Assembly: GCA_963921825.1 (NCBI GenBank)
Contig: OY997591.1
Span: 57,638,531 to 57,702,530, forward strand
Source: Erodium maritimum
Taxonomy: Eukaryota; Streptophyta; Magnoliopsida; Geraniales; Geraniaceae
Reading direction: 5' to 3'
Length of the DNA: 64,000 nt
Positions 23,546 to 36,420 of the stretch are shown here, piece by piece. Below the pieces are notes generated by a model. The model made no database searches, was not told the DNA's origin, and saw only the letters and a program-made list of their open reading frames with translations. Position 1 is the first letter of the stretch. Every line of letters starts with the position of its first letter. Made by a program: the position numbers and the translations under genes.

Positions 23546-25530
23546 TCAACGTTCCACTTTTGTCCCATTTTCAGTCCGGTTTAAACGACGTTTCAAGGTA
23601 CTCAGATTCGTTCAAACGACCAAATAACAACCTTTTTAAGATTATTTTTAATCCCTTTTCAATTTAACTCAGATTTTCGTTTTTTTACAAGTTGAATCCT
23701 TTAATCTCTTCAGTTAAACAACTTCAACAACTTGTCCAGATCCAAACGGTTTTTCGTTTCATCACGCCCAGATTCGAAAAGGAGCTCGTGAACCAAAAGA
23801 AACAGAAGAAGAAGAAGAAGAAAGAGGGGTGTTCGGGTCCGAAAACTGACCGGTCACCGGCGGAGATGTCGGCGACCAACACAGCACGTTTATATTTTTC
23901 GATTCTCACCGTGGGAAAAAGGAGGCGGCGGAAGACGACGGGAACTCGCCTCAGATCCGGACGAGAGGCGAACGCCGGTGACGTCTGAAACTTGGGCGGT
24001 GGTTTGGGTTTGAACGTGGACGGCGAGGGGGAAGCTCGAACGATGAGGGTACATGAGACGGTGCCGGAGTCTGTGAGAGAAGAGGAGGAGGCGGGGGTTT
24101 CGGGGCTACGCGAGAAGGAGGGGGAGAAACAGCTCGGTGGCGTGGCCGGCGAGCTGTGGCTAGACGGGAAGGAGGCCGGCGATGGAGAGAGGGAAGGAGC
24201 TCGGCGAGGTTGTGGTGGTCGGAGGGGAGATGAAGGTCTGCCGTGAGTTTAGGAGAAGACGATGGAGGTAGAGAGAGAGAAGTCTGGCGGTAGAGAGAGA
24301 AGGCAAAATGGGGTTGAAAACACTAATTTTGCTTTTTAAACCGAGGCACAGACTGGGCTTGGGCCCAGAACCGGGATCGACGTCTTCTTGGGCTTCTCGG
24401 CCCAAATAGAGATGGCCTGGCGCGGGTTGGCCTGGTTCGGGTCGGGTTGTTGGTCGTGTCAGGCCCGCCAGTCCAGCCTTCCCTCTTTTTTTTCTTTTTT
24501 TTTCTTTTTAAACGAATCAAGAGTTAATCCAATTTTTGACCTCAACGCTCCGATCGAATAAAATTAAATAAATTAAAATCTTTTCCGAAGTGGTCTTCAC
24601 GATCTACCCCCCTTAAAAGAATTTCGTCCTCGAAATTTAAAACGAACGCGCTCCACTTAACCCCAACTCAGGGAACGTCCGATTAAAACTTCAAGTCCAC
24701 CAACCCTCAAGCACGCGGAAAACACTTAAGCCAGTTAGTCGATACTGAAATCCTTCGTCGGTTGAGACGTCACACCGACACACGCAACTTGGTCGCGATA
24801 CCCTATACCGGAACCGTCTATCGGTGTAAGTATCACACCGGAAAAAAATTTCTCACCTCGCACTCAAAACGGATCCAACACACGGACACTCCTCCTCGGC
24901 TACTCACTCGTTTAACCAAGTATCACGCTCCTAACAAATAAAAGAAGTCCACGTCCCGTTACTCGGACTATCGTCATCGAACTCCAAACGTAGTCACGCC
25001 CTGACCAACCACCCACAGTAACACAAGTAAACAACACGCAAACTCAACCAGTTTACAGGTTGATTCACCCACAGTACCACGAAACTGAACACACTACGAG
25101 TACCAGTCCCTCAGGCTCCGAACGGCTTGGGTACCTCGCGCGTATCTCATCCTTGCGCTTCCGTGTCAACTCTACGCGGTTCTTAATCGTCCACGGTCAC
25201 GCGACCCTTCAGTCGCTTCTCGAGCAACTTGGGACCACTCTGGTCACTATTAAACCTCAAGTGTGCCCTGCTTGGGCAAATGCCTGACCTACCATCCAAC
25301 GCTTCGTGCGGTTCCATATTGTCATTGGCCTGAAAGCGTTGTGGTAGTCGTACTCGGTGATTTGTTTCCGGATACCTCGTGAAGTACTCCCACTTCTACC
25401 ATACACTACACACACTCGTCCAACCACAACGTACTCAATCGGGGTGTCAAGACGCCAGAACCGCATCAAGGTTCTACTCTTAGACTCCCACTTCTCATCA
25501 CGTATAAAGAACACCGAAGAAGGCGATGCA

Positions 25531-25573
25531 TGTGGGTTATGGGCCCATCACGCTTCCGCTGCGCCACTCTGAT
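25531..25573 (-). other. 5' half of initiator tRNA-Met embedded in the LARD interior
   Basis: The minus strand reads ATCAGAGTGGCGCAGCGGAA, continues to GGGCCCATAACCCACA, and then diverges. This matches nucleotides 1-43 of plant initiator tRNA-Met as I remember it, with one difference (GTGATGGG for GTGGTGGG). The D arm with a Pol III A-box-like TGGCGCAGCGG and the anticodon CAT are present. The variable, T and acceptor 3' parts are absent, so it is not a tRNA gene. The host element itself uses initiator tRNA-Met as primer. Confidence 0.8.
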
Positions 25574-27247
25574 CTCATCGTCACTCAGTCACCTCTCCTT
25601 ACCGGGCTGACGGTTACTAGTGTTGTTGCGGCCCTCCGCCGCTCGGGCACTCGTCTCCGATGTCCCGGCTGCCGACAGCGTAAACACACTGGTCCCCCGT
25701 TCCAACACGAAGGGACCTCCCGATGTTCCTGATCATGTCTGCTTCATACGGTCAGACAGTGCCTGAGGCCGGGAAACCCTACGGTTCTCTAACCCTCTCA
25801 AGTCTCGAGTCTCGTACAATCCCGCAGCACTGCTCAGTCGCTAACGAGTCTTACGGGCCCTCGCGGTCTTTCGGTGACCTCGTTCCACTGTTGTCGTTGT
25901 ATCCACCATCTCAAAACTACAACCGATTCATCGGGTTGATAACTTGACCTAAACTACGGGCTTGGGGCCCTCTCTCAAACTTCTTGCATTCATTTGCCTC
26001 GACGGCCACCTAAACTGGTGCAACGGTCCATGCCGTAACTCTGGTCTCGCACCTCATCTCTGATACTCCATCCCGTGGCAGCCCGGGACCTGCTGGTGTT
26101 GTTCCTCTTAACCTCCCCAGTGGGAGTAACTCGGGCACTTGTGCCCCCAACGGCTTACCTCTCCTACCTCGAGGTGCCACGACGCAAGTACCCTCCACAC
26201 GGGTAACGCCCACATTTAGTTTCTTACTCTTAAAAACGACACGTTTAAAATAACTAACGCCACACACAGTCCAGTCACTACTACTCATAGTAATAATATA
26301 CTTAATATAGTATAGTCACACAGATGCACACAGCAAAGAAGTTAGCACACTAGTGCTTCACACAGACTTATATACACACAGATCATATATACACACAACA
26401 GGATTACACACGATTTCACACTTAAGCCACATAGGATACAGTTACACTACAGGCAACCACAAAGCACACTCATATTTCAGTTTCAAATTCTTAGCAGTCC
26501 TCTTTCTAACATAACATTCATGTTGACATCGCGTCGTTACAACCTGATTCAGACGTCCCCGAACTACGTTGTAACCACTTGGCATCCCCACAATCACGTC
26601 TAGCTACAGTGGCCCCTATAGCTGAATCGTGATGGTACATACACTTCAGTTTCTGTAGAAAATCGGGCATGACCCGTTTGTAAATTAAGTCAACCATCCG
26701 CTTATGCGGGACAACCAACATTAGCTGCACACAACACTCAATCACAATTATACCACACAGCAGTTTATCGCAACTTTAACACCTCGGTCTCGGTGATATT
26801 ACTCTTACCGTTCGACCGAGTCCACACTTGGAAAACAGTTCAACTCCAACAATAACCGCAACACACACAAGTTCACCAAAATTCCACGGCACTTGGGTCG
26901 GGCGTTTCACCAATCAAACACGGCCGACCGAGACGGCAACCCACATAACAATTTAATCAACCAACACGTCATAACTAGCCCGAGCCTCGCTCGGTAACCA
27001 ACCTCGATCTCAACCGATCGGCATCACGGATCCACTGAGGTGTACAGTACACAATGATTAAGGTTCAAATCAAATACGGTAAAACTTAAACAACACACTT
27101 AACAAACGAGGCTCTTGTCGTTTGGACTCTACGCACGGGATATTTCCAACTCGCGTCACTGAGCACTACGACTTGAACCACCTAAATCTACCCACCTAAT
27201 TGACGTACGGTCCGAGGTTTGAAAAATCACTTCAAATTGCAACCAGG

Positions 27248-27259
27248 CTCTGATACCAA
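27248..27259 (-). other. Primer-binding site of the LARD element
   Basis: The minus strand reads TGGTATCAGAGC, complementary to the 3' end of initiator tRNA-Met, just after the LTR end CGTGACA plus a short spacer. It fixes the element's orientation as minus. The copy in the second unit is at 41,122-41,133. Confidence 0.85.
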
Positions 27260-28019
27260 ATTGTCACGCCCTAAATCCGGTTTTGACCGAATTCGAGACG
27301 TGAACTAAAACGATAATAAATTTAACGGAAAGTAAAGCCAACAAGTCTCAAATCGTAGTTTAAAACTTTAAACAACGTCGCGAGTCACAGCTCGGTAAAA
27401 ACAACGGTAAAAAGACTATACATCTCTAGACACTAGCCCGAATCCCCATCAGCTCCCTAGCCTCGAGAATCCTGCCAGTGGTGTTTGGGTCCGAAAACCG
27501 ACCGGTCACCGGCGGAGATGCTAGCGACCAACACATCACGTTTATATTTTTCGATTCTCACCGTGGGAAAAAGGAGGTGGCGGAAGATGGCGGGAACTCG
27601 CCTCAAATCCGGACGAGAGGCGAACGTCGGTGACGTCTGAAACGCCGACGACGATTTGGGGTTGAATGGGGACGGCGAGGGGGAAGCTCGGACGATGAGG
27701 GTACAGGCGACGGTGGCGGAGGCCGTTAGAGAAGAGGATGCGGGGGTTTCGGGGCTACGCGAAAAGGAGGGGGAGAAACAGCTCGGTGGCTTGGCCGGCG
27801 AACTGTGGCTGGACGGGAAGGAGGCCGACGATGGAGAGAGGGAAGGAGCTCGGCGAGGTTGTGGTGGTCGGAGGGGAGATGAAGGTATGCTGTGAGTTGA
27901 GGAGAATATGATGGAGGTAGAGAGAGAGAAGTCTGGCGGTAGAGAGAGAAGGCAAAATGGGGTTGAAAACCCTAATTTTGCTTTTTAAACCGAGGCTCAG
28001 ACTGGGCTTGGGCCCAGAA

Positions 28020-28088
28020 CCCCGATTCCTTCTTGGAGTTGGTCTTATCAATAAAAATTTGGAGCTTATCAAAAAAATATATGCTAAA
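28020..28088 (+). mobile_element. ORF1-only LINE, 3' tail and target duplication
   Basis: GATTCCTTCTTGGAGTTGGT, then CTTATCAATAAAAATTTGGAG and an A run, matches the 3' end of the LINE at 3,193-5,025. The duplicated target TATATGCTAAA follows. This is the far side of the LINE begun at 20,808. Some 3' UTR is missing where the LARD element lies. Confidence 0.7.
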
Positions 28089-28166
28089 AACAAAAGTTTC
28101 AAGCAAAAACAAAACTTCCTCAACACCGTCTTGTGAATACCGAAGGTAGCACGGCTCTAATACCAC

Positions 28167-30034
28167 TGTTGGGTCTCAGTGGAGGGTATGAACACATACT
28201 CTCAGCGGAAGCAAATAAAACCCGAGACCATGCAAGGAAAAACTACCAAAGATTAAATACACAAGACCAAAACGAAATAAATGAAGTGACTCAACTTTCA
28301 GCTCTTTTATCTGAATAACGAACAGTTGAAATACAAATTCCACCGTTCACTTTGAAACCAATACGTGGAGAAAACTCAATCCAAAAATCAGCTTCATCAG
28401 AGCTTGGGTGAATTTCCGATCGAGCTCATGAAGGTGGCTGGTCGGACAGAAAACAGTGCAGAAATTCTACATCTTTCTTCTCTATTTGTTCAAGAACACC
28501 AAGAAAAGATGATCGGCTTGAGTCTCCAAGACACCTACGTATCCACCCCGAGAATCAAATCCACGTAATTCTTGTATTTAGAACTCAAGAACACAAATTT
28601 TGGAGAGGAAAAAGTCTTGGCCAAAACCTAGAGAGAGGAAGAAGATGGAATTGTGTACTACTTCTTGTCTTGTGTTTTTTTATGTGAATAAGATGACTTA
28701 ATCCAACAACAACAACAAAAACAATGACAAATAAGGTGTAGAGAAGCATGGTGTAAATAGAACAAGTATGGTGCTAGGTATGGGAGGACATGATGTGGTT
28801 AGGTGGTGAATCACCAACACCTTAATCCTTGTCTTGCTTACTTACTACTAATTAATCAAGACTTGATTAATTAGTTCCATGGGCCTTGGTTGCATGTGTC
28901 TTTCATGGGTCTCTTGGAAGATGGCCCGTGGTCATTCCCAACGAGGTCCCGTGATGCGCTCATTGCCTCCAAGCCTTCCAAACCGGAAATGTCCAACATT
29001 ATCCGACGTGATCAATCTCAAGATTCCAAGCCTTGTCTCGATCTGTAATGTCCTATTCACTTACGGACACATGACCCAAAACCAAGTTTTGGTCATGTCC
29101 TGAGACAAATCCCTTTTGACCATTCTCCATAAATGTGTCAATGAGTTTCATCCTCCGGTGTGACCCTTAGGTTTATGCATGTCAATAGATCAACGTAAAA
29201 TCCCATTTTACTTTATCCTATTTAAGTGGAAACTAACGATACTTTAGTATTGCCTGACACTGCATAACGAATCGACCCTGGCGATTCTAACCTTTTCGTC
29301 GTCCCATCATTATCCTTTTATCTCCGATATCCTGATTGAGATAAGGCATAGAGCCGTCATCCTTATTATTCTCAATCACTGTTCCTTGATATGTGAGATG
29401 ACTGAATATATGATACCTAGTATCATGTGTATGGCCATGCTGTTCTTTCAGTCACCCTCGATCAAGCGGCCGAGAACCGATATCTTTCCCATACCTTAGT
29501 ATGAGGGATAAATCCATTTGCCGTCTTTCGTGTCACTCATGCAGTCCGTCCCCAAGCCAATCCTGGCCGTTATGGAAGCCCTATTACGTACAATGTTGGG
29601 CTCAAGTCAAACTCAGTTGTTTACTGTACAGCGATCACAAAGACTCCTTGGTCTAAGGATACATGACAAGCTACGACAATGAATATGTTCATCACTTGAT
29701 CTATGGAACATATTCATGTCGGGTCATCCAATATCATGTCCCACATGATATCTATGATCAGACTCCAGAATCTCATTCCAATAACTAACAGAACGTAAGT
29801 CATAAAGAGGCATCTTTCATACTAGGCGCTTCTAGTGAAGCTTTGTTGACTAGGGACCCATCGAATGTAATCTATCTCGATCTATGGTTCTATTCACATA
29901 GTGGGCATAGATCAGAGCACACATCGATATATTACTCCAACACATAAGTAATATAAAGCCGCTTTATTTTTATTGATAACGATGATATAAACATTTGGAC
30001 ATTTAGGATTGAACTACGGGCATTAAGACTAACA
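28167..30034 (-). repeat. Chimeric copia LTR at the duplication joint
   Basis: The left part (28,167-28,796) is the copia A 5' LTR type, starting TGTTGGGTCTCAGTGG. From 28,797 onward the sequence is identical to the copia B 5' LTR and ends ACTAACA at 30,034. The switch occurs within GGTTAGGTG. It marks the crossover product. Confidence 0.85.
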
Positions 30035-30513
30035 ATAAGGCATAGAGCTGTCATCCTTATTATTCTCAATCACCGTTCCTTGATATGTGAGATGACTGAA
30101 TACATGATACCCAGTATCATGTGCATGGCCATGCTATTCTTTCATTCACTCTCGATAAAGCGCCGAGAACCGATATCTTTCCCATAACACAATATGAGGG
30201 ATAAATCCCTTAGCCGTCTTTCGTGTCACTCATGCAATCCATCCCCATGCCAATCATGACCATTATGGAAGCCTTGTTACGGAAAAACATTAGGCTCTGG
30301 TCAAACTCAGTTGTTTACCGCATAACGATCACAAAGACTCCTTGGTCTAAGGATACATGACAAGCTACGACAATGAATATGTTCATGACTTGATCTATGG
30401 CACGTATTCATGTCGAGTCGTCCAATATCATGTCTCACATGATATCTATGATCAGACTCCCGAATCTCATTCCAATGGCTAACAGAACGTAAGCCAAAAA
30501 GAGCCACTTTCCC

Positions 30514-33500
30514 CCGGGTTAGACTGATGTCTACTGGTACAACATAAGGCTTACGAGATGTCTGATCTCGTACATGTCATGGCATATATGGTCGATTCCG
30601 CCCCTAGGCGCATGGGATACACATCATCCTTTTCAGCTCATCAAGTGTCTTAGGACACTAAAACTTGATGAGATTAATGCCATGACTAGTGGGTAAGAGT
30701 CATTTCTTTTTTATCGAGCATTGAAAACCTACTCGATGCCTTGTTCACATAGGTTCCCTGACTTAAATCCAAGACCCTCTTGGTGAAATCTCTACATATA
30801 TTAATCCCTGAGATATGAGCAGCATCGCCTAAGTATTTTATTGAGAAACACTTCCTCAACCAAGCTCTAGTCTCGTGCAAGGTTGGGATGTCATTTCCAA
30901 TGAGCACCAGAAAGGTAATCTTGCTCCCACTAGCTTTCTTATAAATGCAAGATTCATCCTCGTTCTTGATCAAGCCAAATCCAAATTACAGCTTCATCAA
31001 AACGAAGGATCCAACTCCGAGAAGTTCGTTTCAATCCATAAATGGATTTCAACAACTTACAAATCTTTCCCTTATTCTTCGGATCGTCAAAACCTTTGGG
31101 TCGAGACATACAAACGTCCTCAGTCAAATTTCAATTTAAGAAAGCGGTTTTGACATCTACTTTCCATATCTCGTAATCAAGACACGAGACTATGTCAAAA
31201 AAATCTGGATAGATTTGCCCATAGCCACTAGGGAGAAGGTTTCCTTATAGTTAATCCCTTGGATATGTCTATAACCTTTCGCCACCAGTCGGGTTTATAG
31301 GTCAAAAGATTTCCATCCATGTCCATCTTCAACTTGAAGATCCTTTTGCATCGATGGTACCCACACCACCGATGGGATCAACCAGTTCCCAGACTTGGTT
31401 GTCCGACAAGGGCTGCATTTCCTTCCTCATGGCTCTCAGCCATAACTCGGAGTCAGGTCCATCCACGGCTTCTGGAAAGGTGGTTTGATCCCCGTGATCC
31501 ACCATAATCTCATCATCACCTCCAAACAAAAAGTAAACATATCTCGGAGGTTGATGAATAACCTTTTAGATCGCCTTGGACCTTCAGGAATTATTACTGG
31601 AATTGGTTCTTGCTCTACGACCATCTCTGGTTGCGGCCGTTTCCAAAGCATAACCCCAGAAAGAGAACGAGAGATTAGTCCAACTGATCATGGAACAGAC
31701 CATTGTCTAACAATGTCCGATTTCTCCGTTCAACTACACCTTTCTATAGTGTCCCAAGAGGAGTACATTCCAAAAGGATGTCATTCTCTTTTAGATGATC
31801 TTAAAACTTTGTGGTCAAGTATTTTCCACCTTGATCCAATCAAAGTGCCTTAATACCTTTCCCGAGCTGGTTTTCTACTTCATTCTTTAATTCTTTGAAT
31901 TTATCAAAAGCTTCAGACTTATGTCTCATTGAATAGACATAACCATATTTACTATAATCATCAGTAAATGTGATAAAGTAGCTAAAACCCCTCATGGCAA
32001 GCGAACTTATTGGACTACACACATCCGAGTGTATCAGCCCCAATAATTCACCCGCCCTTTCACCGTAACTGATGAAGGGAGCTTTAGTCATTTTTCCCAT
32101 CAAACAAGCCTCGCATCTATCAATCGATGAAAATTCGAATGGACCTAAAAGTTCGCACTTCCGAAGTACGGATATGCACTTTTGTTTATGCGACCTTAAC
32201 GACAGTTCCTTATAAGAGTTTCGGTTTAAATCTTCGGATTTAGACCTCTTGGTATTAACGTTATAAATAGAGAATGAGGCATTGCTATCCATATCTAATA
32301 TGTACAATCCTCCAACCATGTTAGTACTAACATAAACATTTCATTGCATAGAATATTAAAAATCAAAATTGTATCCTTCCTTGTCTAACATGGACACAGA
32401 TATAATTTTCCTACTAAAAGTAGGTATGCAATATACTATGTAGCACAAAACTAGGCCTCTTGACAAAACAAGACTTATGGATCCTACATCAGTTGCTACA
32501 ACTCTGAGGTCCACTTTATGCGTTTCAAGCTTCTCCTACTTTCCAGCCATTACACGTCAGTGCATATGTGAGACTCATCTCAGGTATCCAATACCATAAA
32601 TATTAAAAGTAGAGAGATGTAGCTCTATAAAGTTAATACCTGATGAAGGCACAGTCCCACTGCCCTTCTTCAGATCATCCTGGTTGTTCCCGCAATCCCT
32701 TTTCGTTGACCATGCTTTTGTAAATAGAAGCAGACATTCTCATCCTCCTTATCCTTCCTTAAGGACCCCAATACTAGGAGGGTTAGGAACGATCAAGTGT
32801 CTCATCTTTCATGCCAAGTGCGCAGGGGCCTTTCCCTTGCCACTACCAGTTTCCTTATTGAAACTGGATCTCTTTCTGACCATCAGAATATCCTTGGATC
32901 CCAGATCCCTTATATTCTTCCCAACAGTTACAAACACGCCATGTAACTCTGATATGGTCATGTCCATATCGTGCATGTGATAGTTCATGATGAACTCAAC
33001 CTACGCACGAGGAAGGGAGCGCAGAAACCTTTTTGTTGCCATCTCTGACTCTATCTTAAGACCCAGTCCATTAAGACGTTCGAGATGCCCCTTCATTTTC
33101 TGGACATGAAGGATAGTCTTGTCAAGGACATATTCTTTGCGTTCAGACTTGAGAACTATCCTTAAAATTCTATACCAGTCCAAATAGTTTGTCCCATTCA
33201 GCTTGAGCTTGTCAACAATGGTTTTTAATGACAAACTATTAATGTTCGCTGAATTTTCCATTTGATCTAAAACAGATAAAATTCATTCAGTAAATTGAAT
33301 AAATTTTATGAAGATCAAGCTTAAACACCAACAATCGATTCTAAACATTTAGAATCTGAAACCAAGATCCTTGATTCACTCGATTAAGCTGAACTAATGC
33401 TCACCACTTAATCGAGCTATGTAGGTAGGACTCCATCCAATCACATCCAATGTGAATCTTGGCTAGGCTATGTCCTTATGTACATGGCTTACCATATTTG

Positions 33501-34681
33501 TTACCCTAGCTCAACCTCAGGCTGAGAATCGTAGTTGGGTCCAACAATTTTCAACTATGGCTCGTCACTATGTAGGTGCTCCGGTAATGCGCACAACACC
33601 CACATATGTCGTCCAAACCTACTACCCTGCTTTCTCATGGATGCTCCGTTAATGCGCATGACACCCATAGGACGGGGAGGTAGTAAGGTGTTGATAATTG
33701 GGAGGTACCGGACATGACCCGTTTTTAGTTGTCTGGTTGTGTTTAAAACTTTGGCACGTCCTAGATGCGATGAGCACATCAACTACATTCCAAATGCAAT
33801 GATGCTCAAATTACATCCAATGTAATTCTTTCTTTGAACCCGTCAACTACATGTAATGCAATGACGGTTCTAAGGGCTCACATACAATGATCAAAAACCA
33901 ATTTTATCTTTGCATGTGAGGTGATATGCTCGGTAATAAAGTTATGCGTGCAATTCTAATCCAAGCATAAAGTGATAAATGTGTACATAACAACCCCCTA
34001 AACTAACTCCCACTAGCTTCTTGAGCTCCACTAACACCAAGTCGATGTCAACACCCGAAAAGCCACCAAATGACCTTTTCGCCCTTTCTTCATCCTGAGA
34101 AAAATATTAAAATTTAATACACGACTCGCAGGTTGGGAATTAATAAATATTAAAAATAAATGGTTCGACTACCACACCTCGAAAAAATAACTACACGCCA
34201 ACTCTAACGACTCGCATGCCGTGAAAAGCGACAAATAATTAAAGCGAGCTCGGGGCTATTATATACACCATGCCAAAATTAAATCACACATTGTGTTATC
34301 AAACATCATGTGATTTTCTGGTTTTAATTAATAGCCATGTTTCGAAAATTTTGATGCTCGGTTTATCCAAAACTGTTCAAAATCGAAACTTTTGAATATT
34401 TGATTTTCGAGTTCGTCATGAAGGTTCCAAACTCGTCGTGACTAACAAAATGGTTTGGCCCCGGCATATCAACCATCCAATGGTCATGCTTGGCCTAGCT
34501 CCGTCCAACGGAGCCTCGTTCCGTCCCGGTTTCGGCTCCCCGAGAGTCCCGCTCCCGAGACCCGAACAATCAAACTTTTTTAAAATTTCCAGATTTGAAA
34601 TAATTTTCAAAAATTCATTTTACATGCATTAAATCCATAAACAAGAATTTAAAACATGTTATCAAACAATTTAGAAAAACT
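30514..34681 (-). pseudogene. copia A internal region, second copy (fossil)
   Basis: Duplicate of 16,640-20,807 at +13,874 with the same recognisable domains: RT about 30,686-31,529, GAG-pre-integrase/integrase about 31,840-32,319, gag N-terminus about 33,001-33,261. It is broken in the same way as the first copy. Confidence 0.8.
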
Positions 34682-35173
34682 ATATGCTAAATTGGGTTGT
34701 GTTTCAGGCCCATCTTTGGTGGAGTTTGATTGTGGGGATCCTGCTAAAGTTAAGTTACTTGTCAAACAAGTATCACAGGTAAATGCGGTTCTGGAGTATA
34801 CTGATTCTCAGCCCGGTGTGACCCAAGGTCAATTGGGTTGAGAGGTATTAGGCCCTTTACCTGTTGAGGATGGTGGGGTAGTTTCGGCGCGTCTTACAAC
34901 TTCGGACCCAGTCTTCGAAAGGTTGGAGGATACGGTGGAAGTAGAGGAGAGTGATAACAGTCTGTGGAAGGATGCCCTCCTTCAACCTCGTCATAGCCGG
35001 TCTTCTACTTATACTGTTGTTACTCGTTCGAGAGCTCGTTCTTTGACTCGGGAACATACCGTCAGGGCTGCGCCTCCTATTCCGACCTTGTGGAAATCGT
35101 CTCATAAGGCTCGGCTAAATTCAGCTCTCTAGTTTTTTTCGGTTTTTTCTGTTTTTGGGATAGGGATTGTCCC
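34682..35173 (+). mobile_element. ORF1-only LINE, 5' part, second copy
   Basis: Duplicate of 20,808-21,299. The ORF1 C-terminal tail lies at 34,923-35,132. The LINE tail resumes near 41,894 and ends at 41,952. Confidence 0.75.
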
Positions 35174-36056
35174 TGTCACGCCCCAAATCCGGTTTTGACC
35201 GAATTCGAGACGTGAACTAAAACGATAATAAATTTAACGGAAAGTAAAGCCAACAAGTCTCAAATAGTAGTTTACAACTTTAAACAACGTTGCGAGTCAC
35301 AGCTCGGTAAAAACAACGGTAAAAAGACTATACGTCTCTAGACACTAGCACAAATCTCCGTCAGCTCCCTAGCCTCGAGAATCCTGCCAGTACAAGTCCC
35401 GCTCAACACCTGAAACACAATAAAGTAAGGGGGTGAGCTTACGCTCAGTAGGAAAAGTAGTTAAGGATCTGAAACTCAGTTCATCACCACAGGTAACCGT
35501 CCAATTAGGGCATACTAGTAACGCACCACTCTTAGAAACAAATAAACCATTACTCCCAGACAACACTTGGCCTTCACTCAGGCACAACCCGTCAAACAAC
35601 TCACAACGAACCGAACTCACTACCACTTCCCACAATCAGCTCTTGACACCCACCACCTAACAATTCTCAAAGGACAACGCCCACGGTTATCTTACAACCA
35701 ACCACACGTGCGAACTCGCACTGTAACACAGGAATCAGGTACAACATCACCTCAAGTCCCCCAACACTCTCACAAGACCAAAGTCTCACTTAACCCAATG
35801 CACAAAGCCCAACAATACGCTTCCCCATTACTGCCCATTTCCACAACCTTAAACGTACTTATACAAATGCACACAGCCAACCAATGAGAACAAAGCACAC
35901 AGCAAGACACACACAGATGTCGTAAGACAGCACACAACCAAACAGCCAGAATAAGGCATGGCCGAGACACACACAGATGTCGTCTAACGGCATAAGTCAT
36001 ACCACCGGATGCACACAGCCACTTATATCGTACTGGACCATACAACATCAGTCCCA

Positions 36057-36420
36057 ATATCTTCCTCCGCACACAGACGAAGGGTTCCACGCACCCAGAC
36101 GTGGGGAAAAATCTTCTTCCGCACACAAACGAAGGGTTCCACGCACACAGACATGGGGAAATATCTTCCTCCGCACATAGATGAAGGGTTCCACGCACAC
36201 AGACGTGGGGAAATATCTTCCTCCGCACACAGACGAAGGGTTCCACGCACACAGACGTGGGGCAATATCTTCCTCCGCACACAGACGAAGGGTTCCACGC
36301 ACACAGACGTGGGGCAATATCTTCCTCCGCACACAGACGAAGGGTTCCACGCACACAGACGTGGGGAAATATCTTCCTCCGCACACAGACGAAGGGTTCC
36401 ACGCACACAGACGTGGGGCA
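36057..36420 (+). repeat. 52-bp minisatellite, second copy
   Basis: Same seven units as 22,183-22,546, differing by one base (36,128). Confidence 0.95.

Larger units (their letters stand above)
21300..28020 (-). mobile_element. LARD-type gypsy-like LTR element, copy 1 (fossil)
   Basis: The 3' LTR is 21,300-24,599 (3.3 kb, TGTCACGCCCC to TGGTCTTCA). The internal region is 24,600-27,262 and the 5' LTR starts at 27,263 and is incomplete. The primer site, complementary to initiator tRNA-Met, is at about 27,248-27,259. A polypurine tract (minus-strand AAGGGGGGTAGATCG) lies at about 24,600-24,622, beside an ATTTCGAGGACGAAATTC motif common upstream of the 3' LTR in plant Ty3/gypsy elements. No gag, protease, RT or integrase is recognisable in the 2.66-kb interior. 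Long LTRs with a non-coding interior fit a large retrotransposon derivative (LARD). It sits in a LINE 3' UTR. Confidence 0.75.
14923..28796. repeat. 13,874-bp tandem duplication, unit 1
   Basis: The whole segment recurs immediately as 28,797-42,670 at a constant offset of 13,874. I noted five substitutions between the units (15,366/29,240; 20,245/34,119; 22,254/36,128; 27,670/41,544; 27,720/41,594) and no length change. The unit runs from within the 5' LTR of copia B, through the rest of copia A, to within the 5' LTR of copia A. The breakpoints share GGTTAGGTG inside homologous LTR sequence. Confidence 0.93.

Noticed and set aside
23992-24246. GA-rich open frame in the LARD LTR (also at 27,656, 37,866, 41,530) as a gene
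   Set aside because: Low-complexity Glu/Gly/Arg composition, located in an LTR and differing between copies. It is probably the complement of a CT-rich leader.
25531-25573. Functional initiator tRNA-Met gene
   Set aside because: Only nucleotides 1-43 are present. The variable loop, T arm and 3' acceptor strand are missing, and no B box follows.
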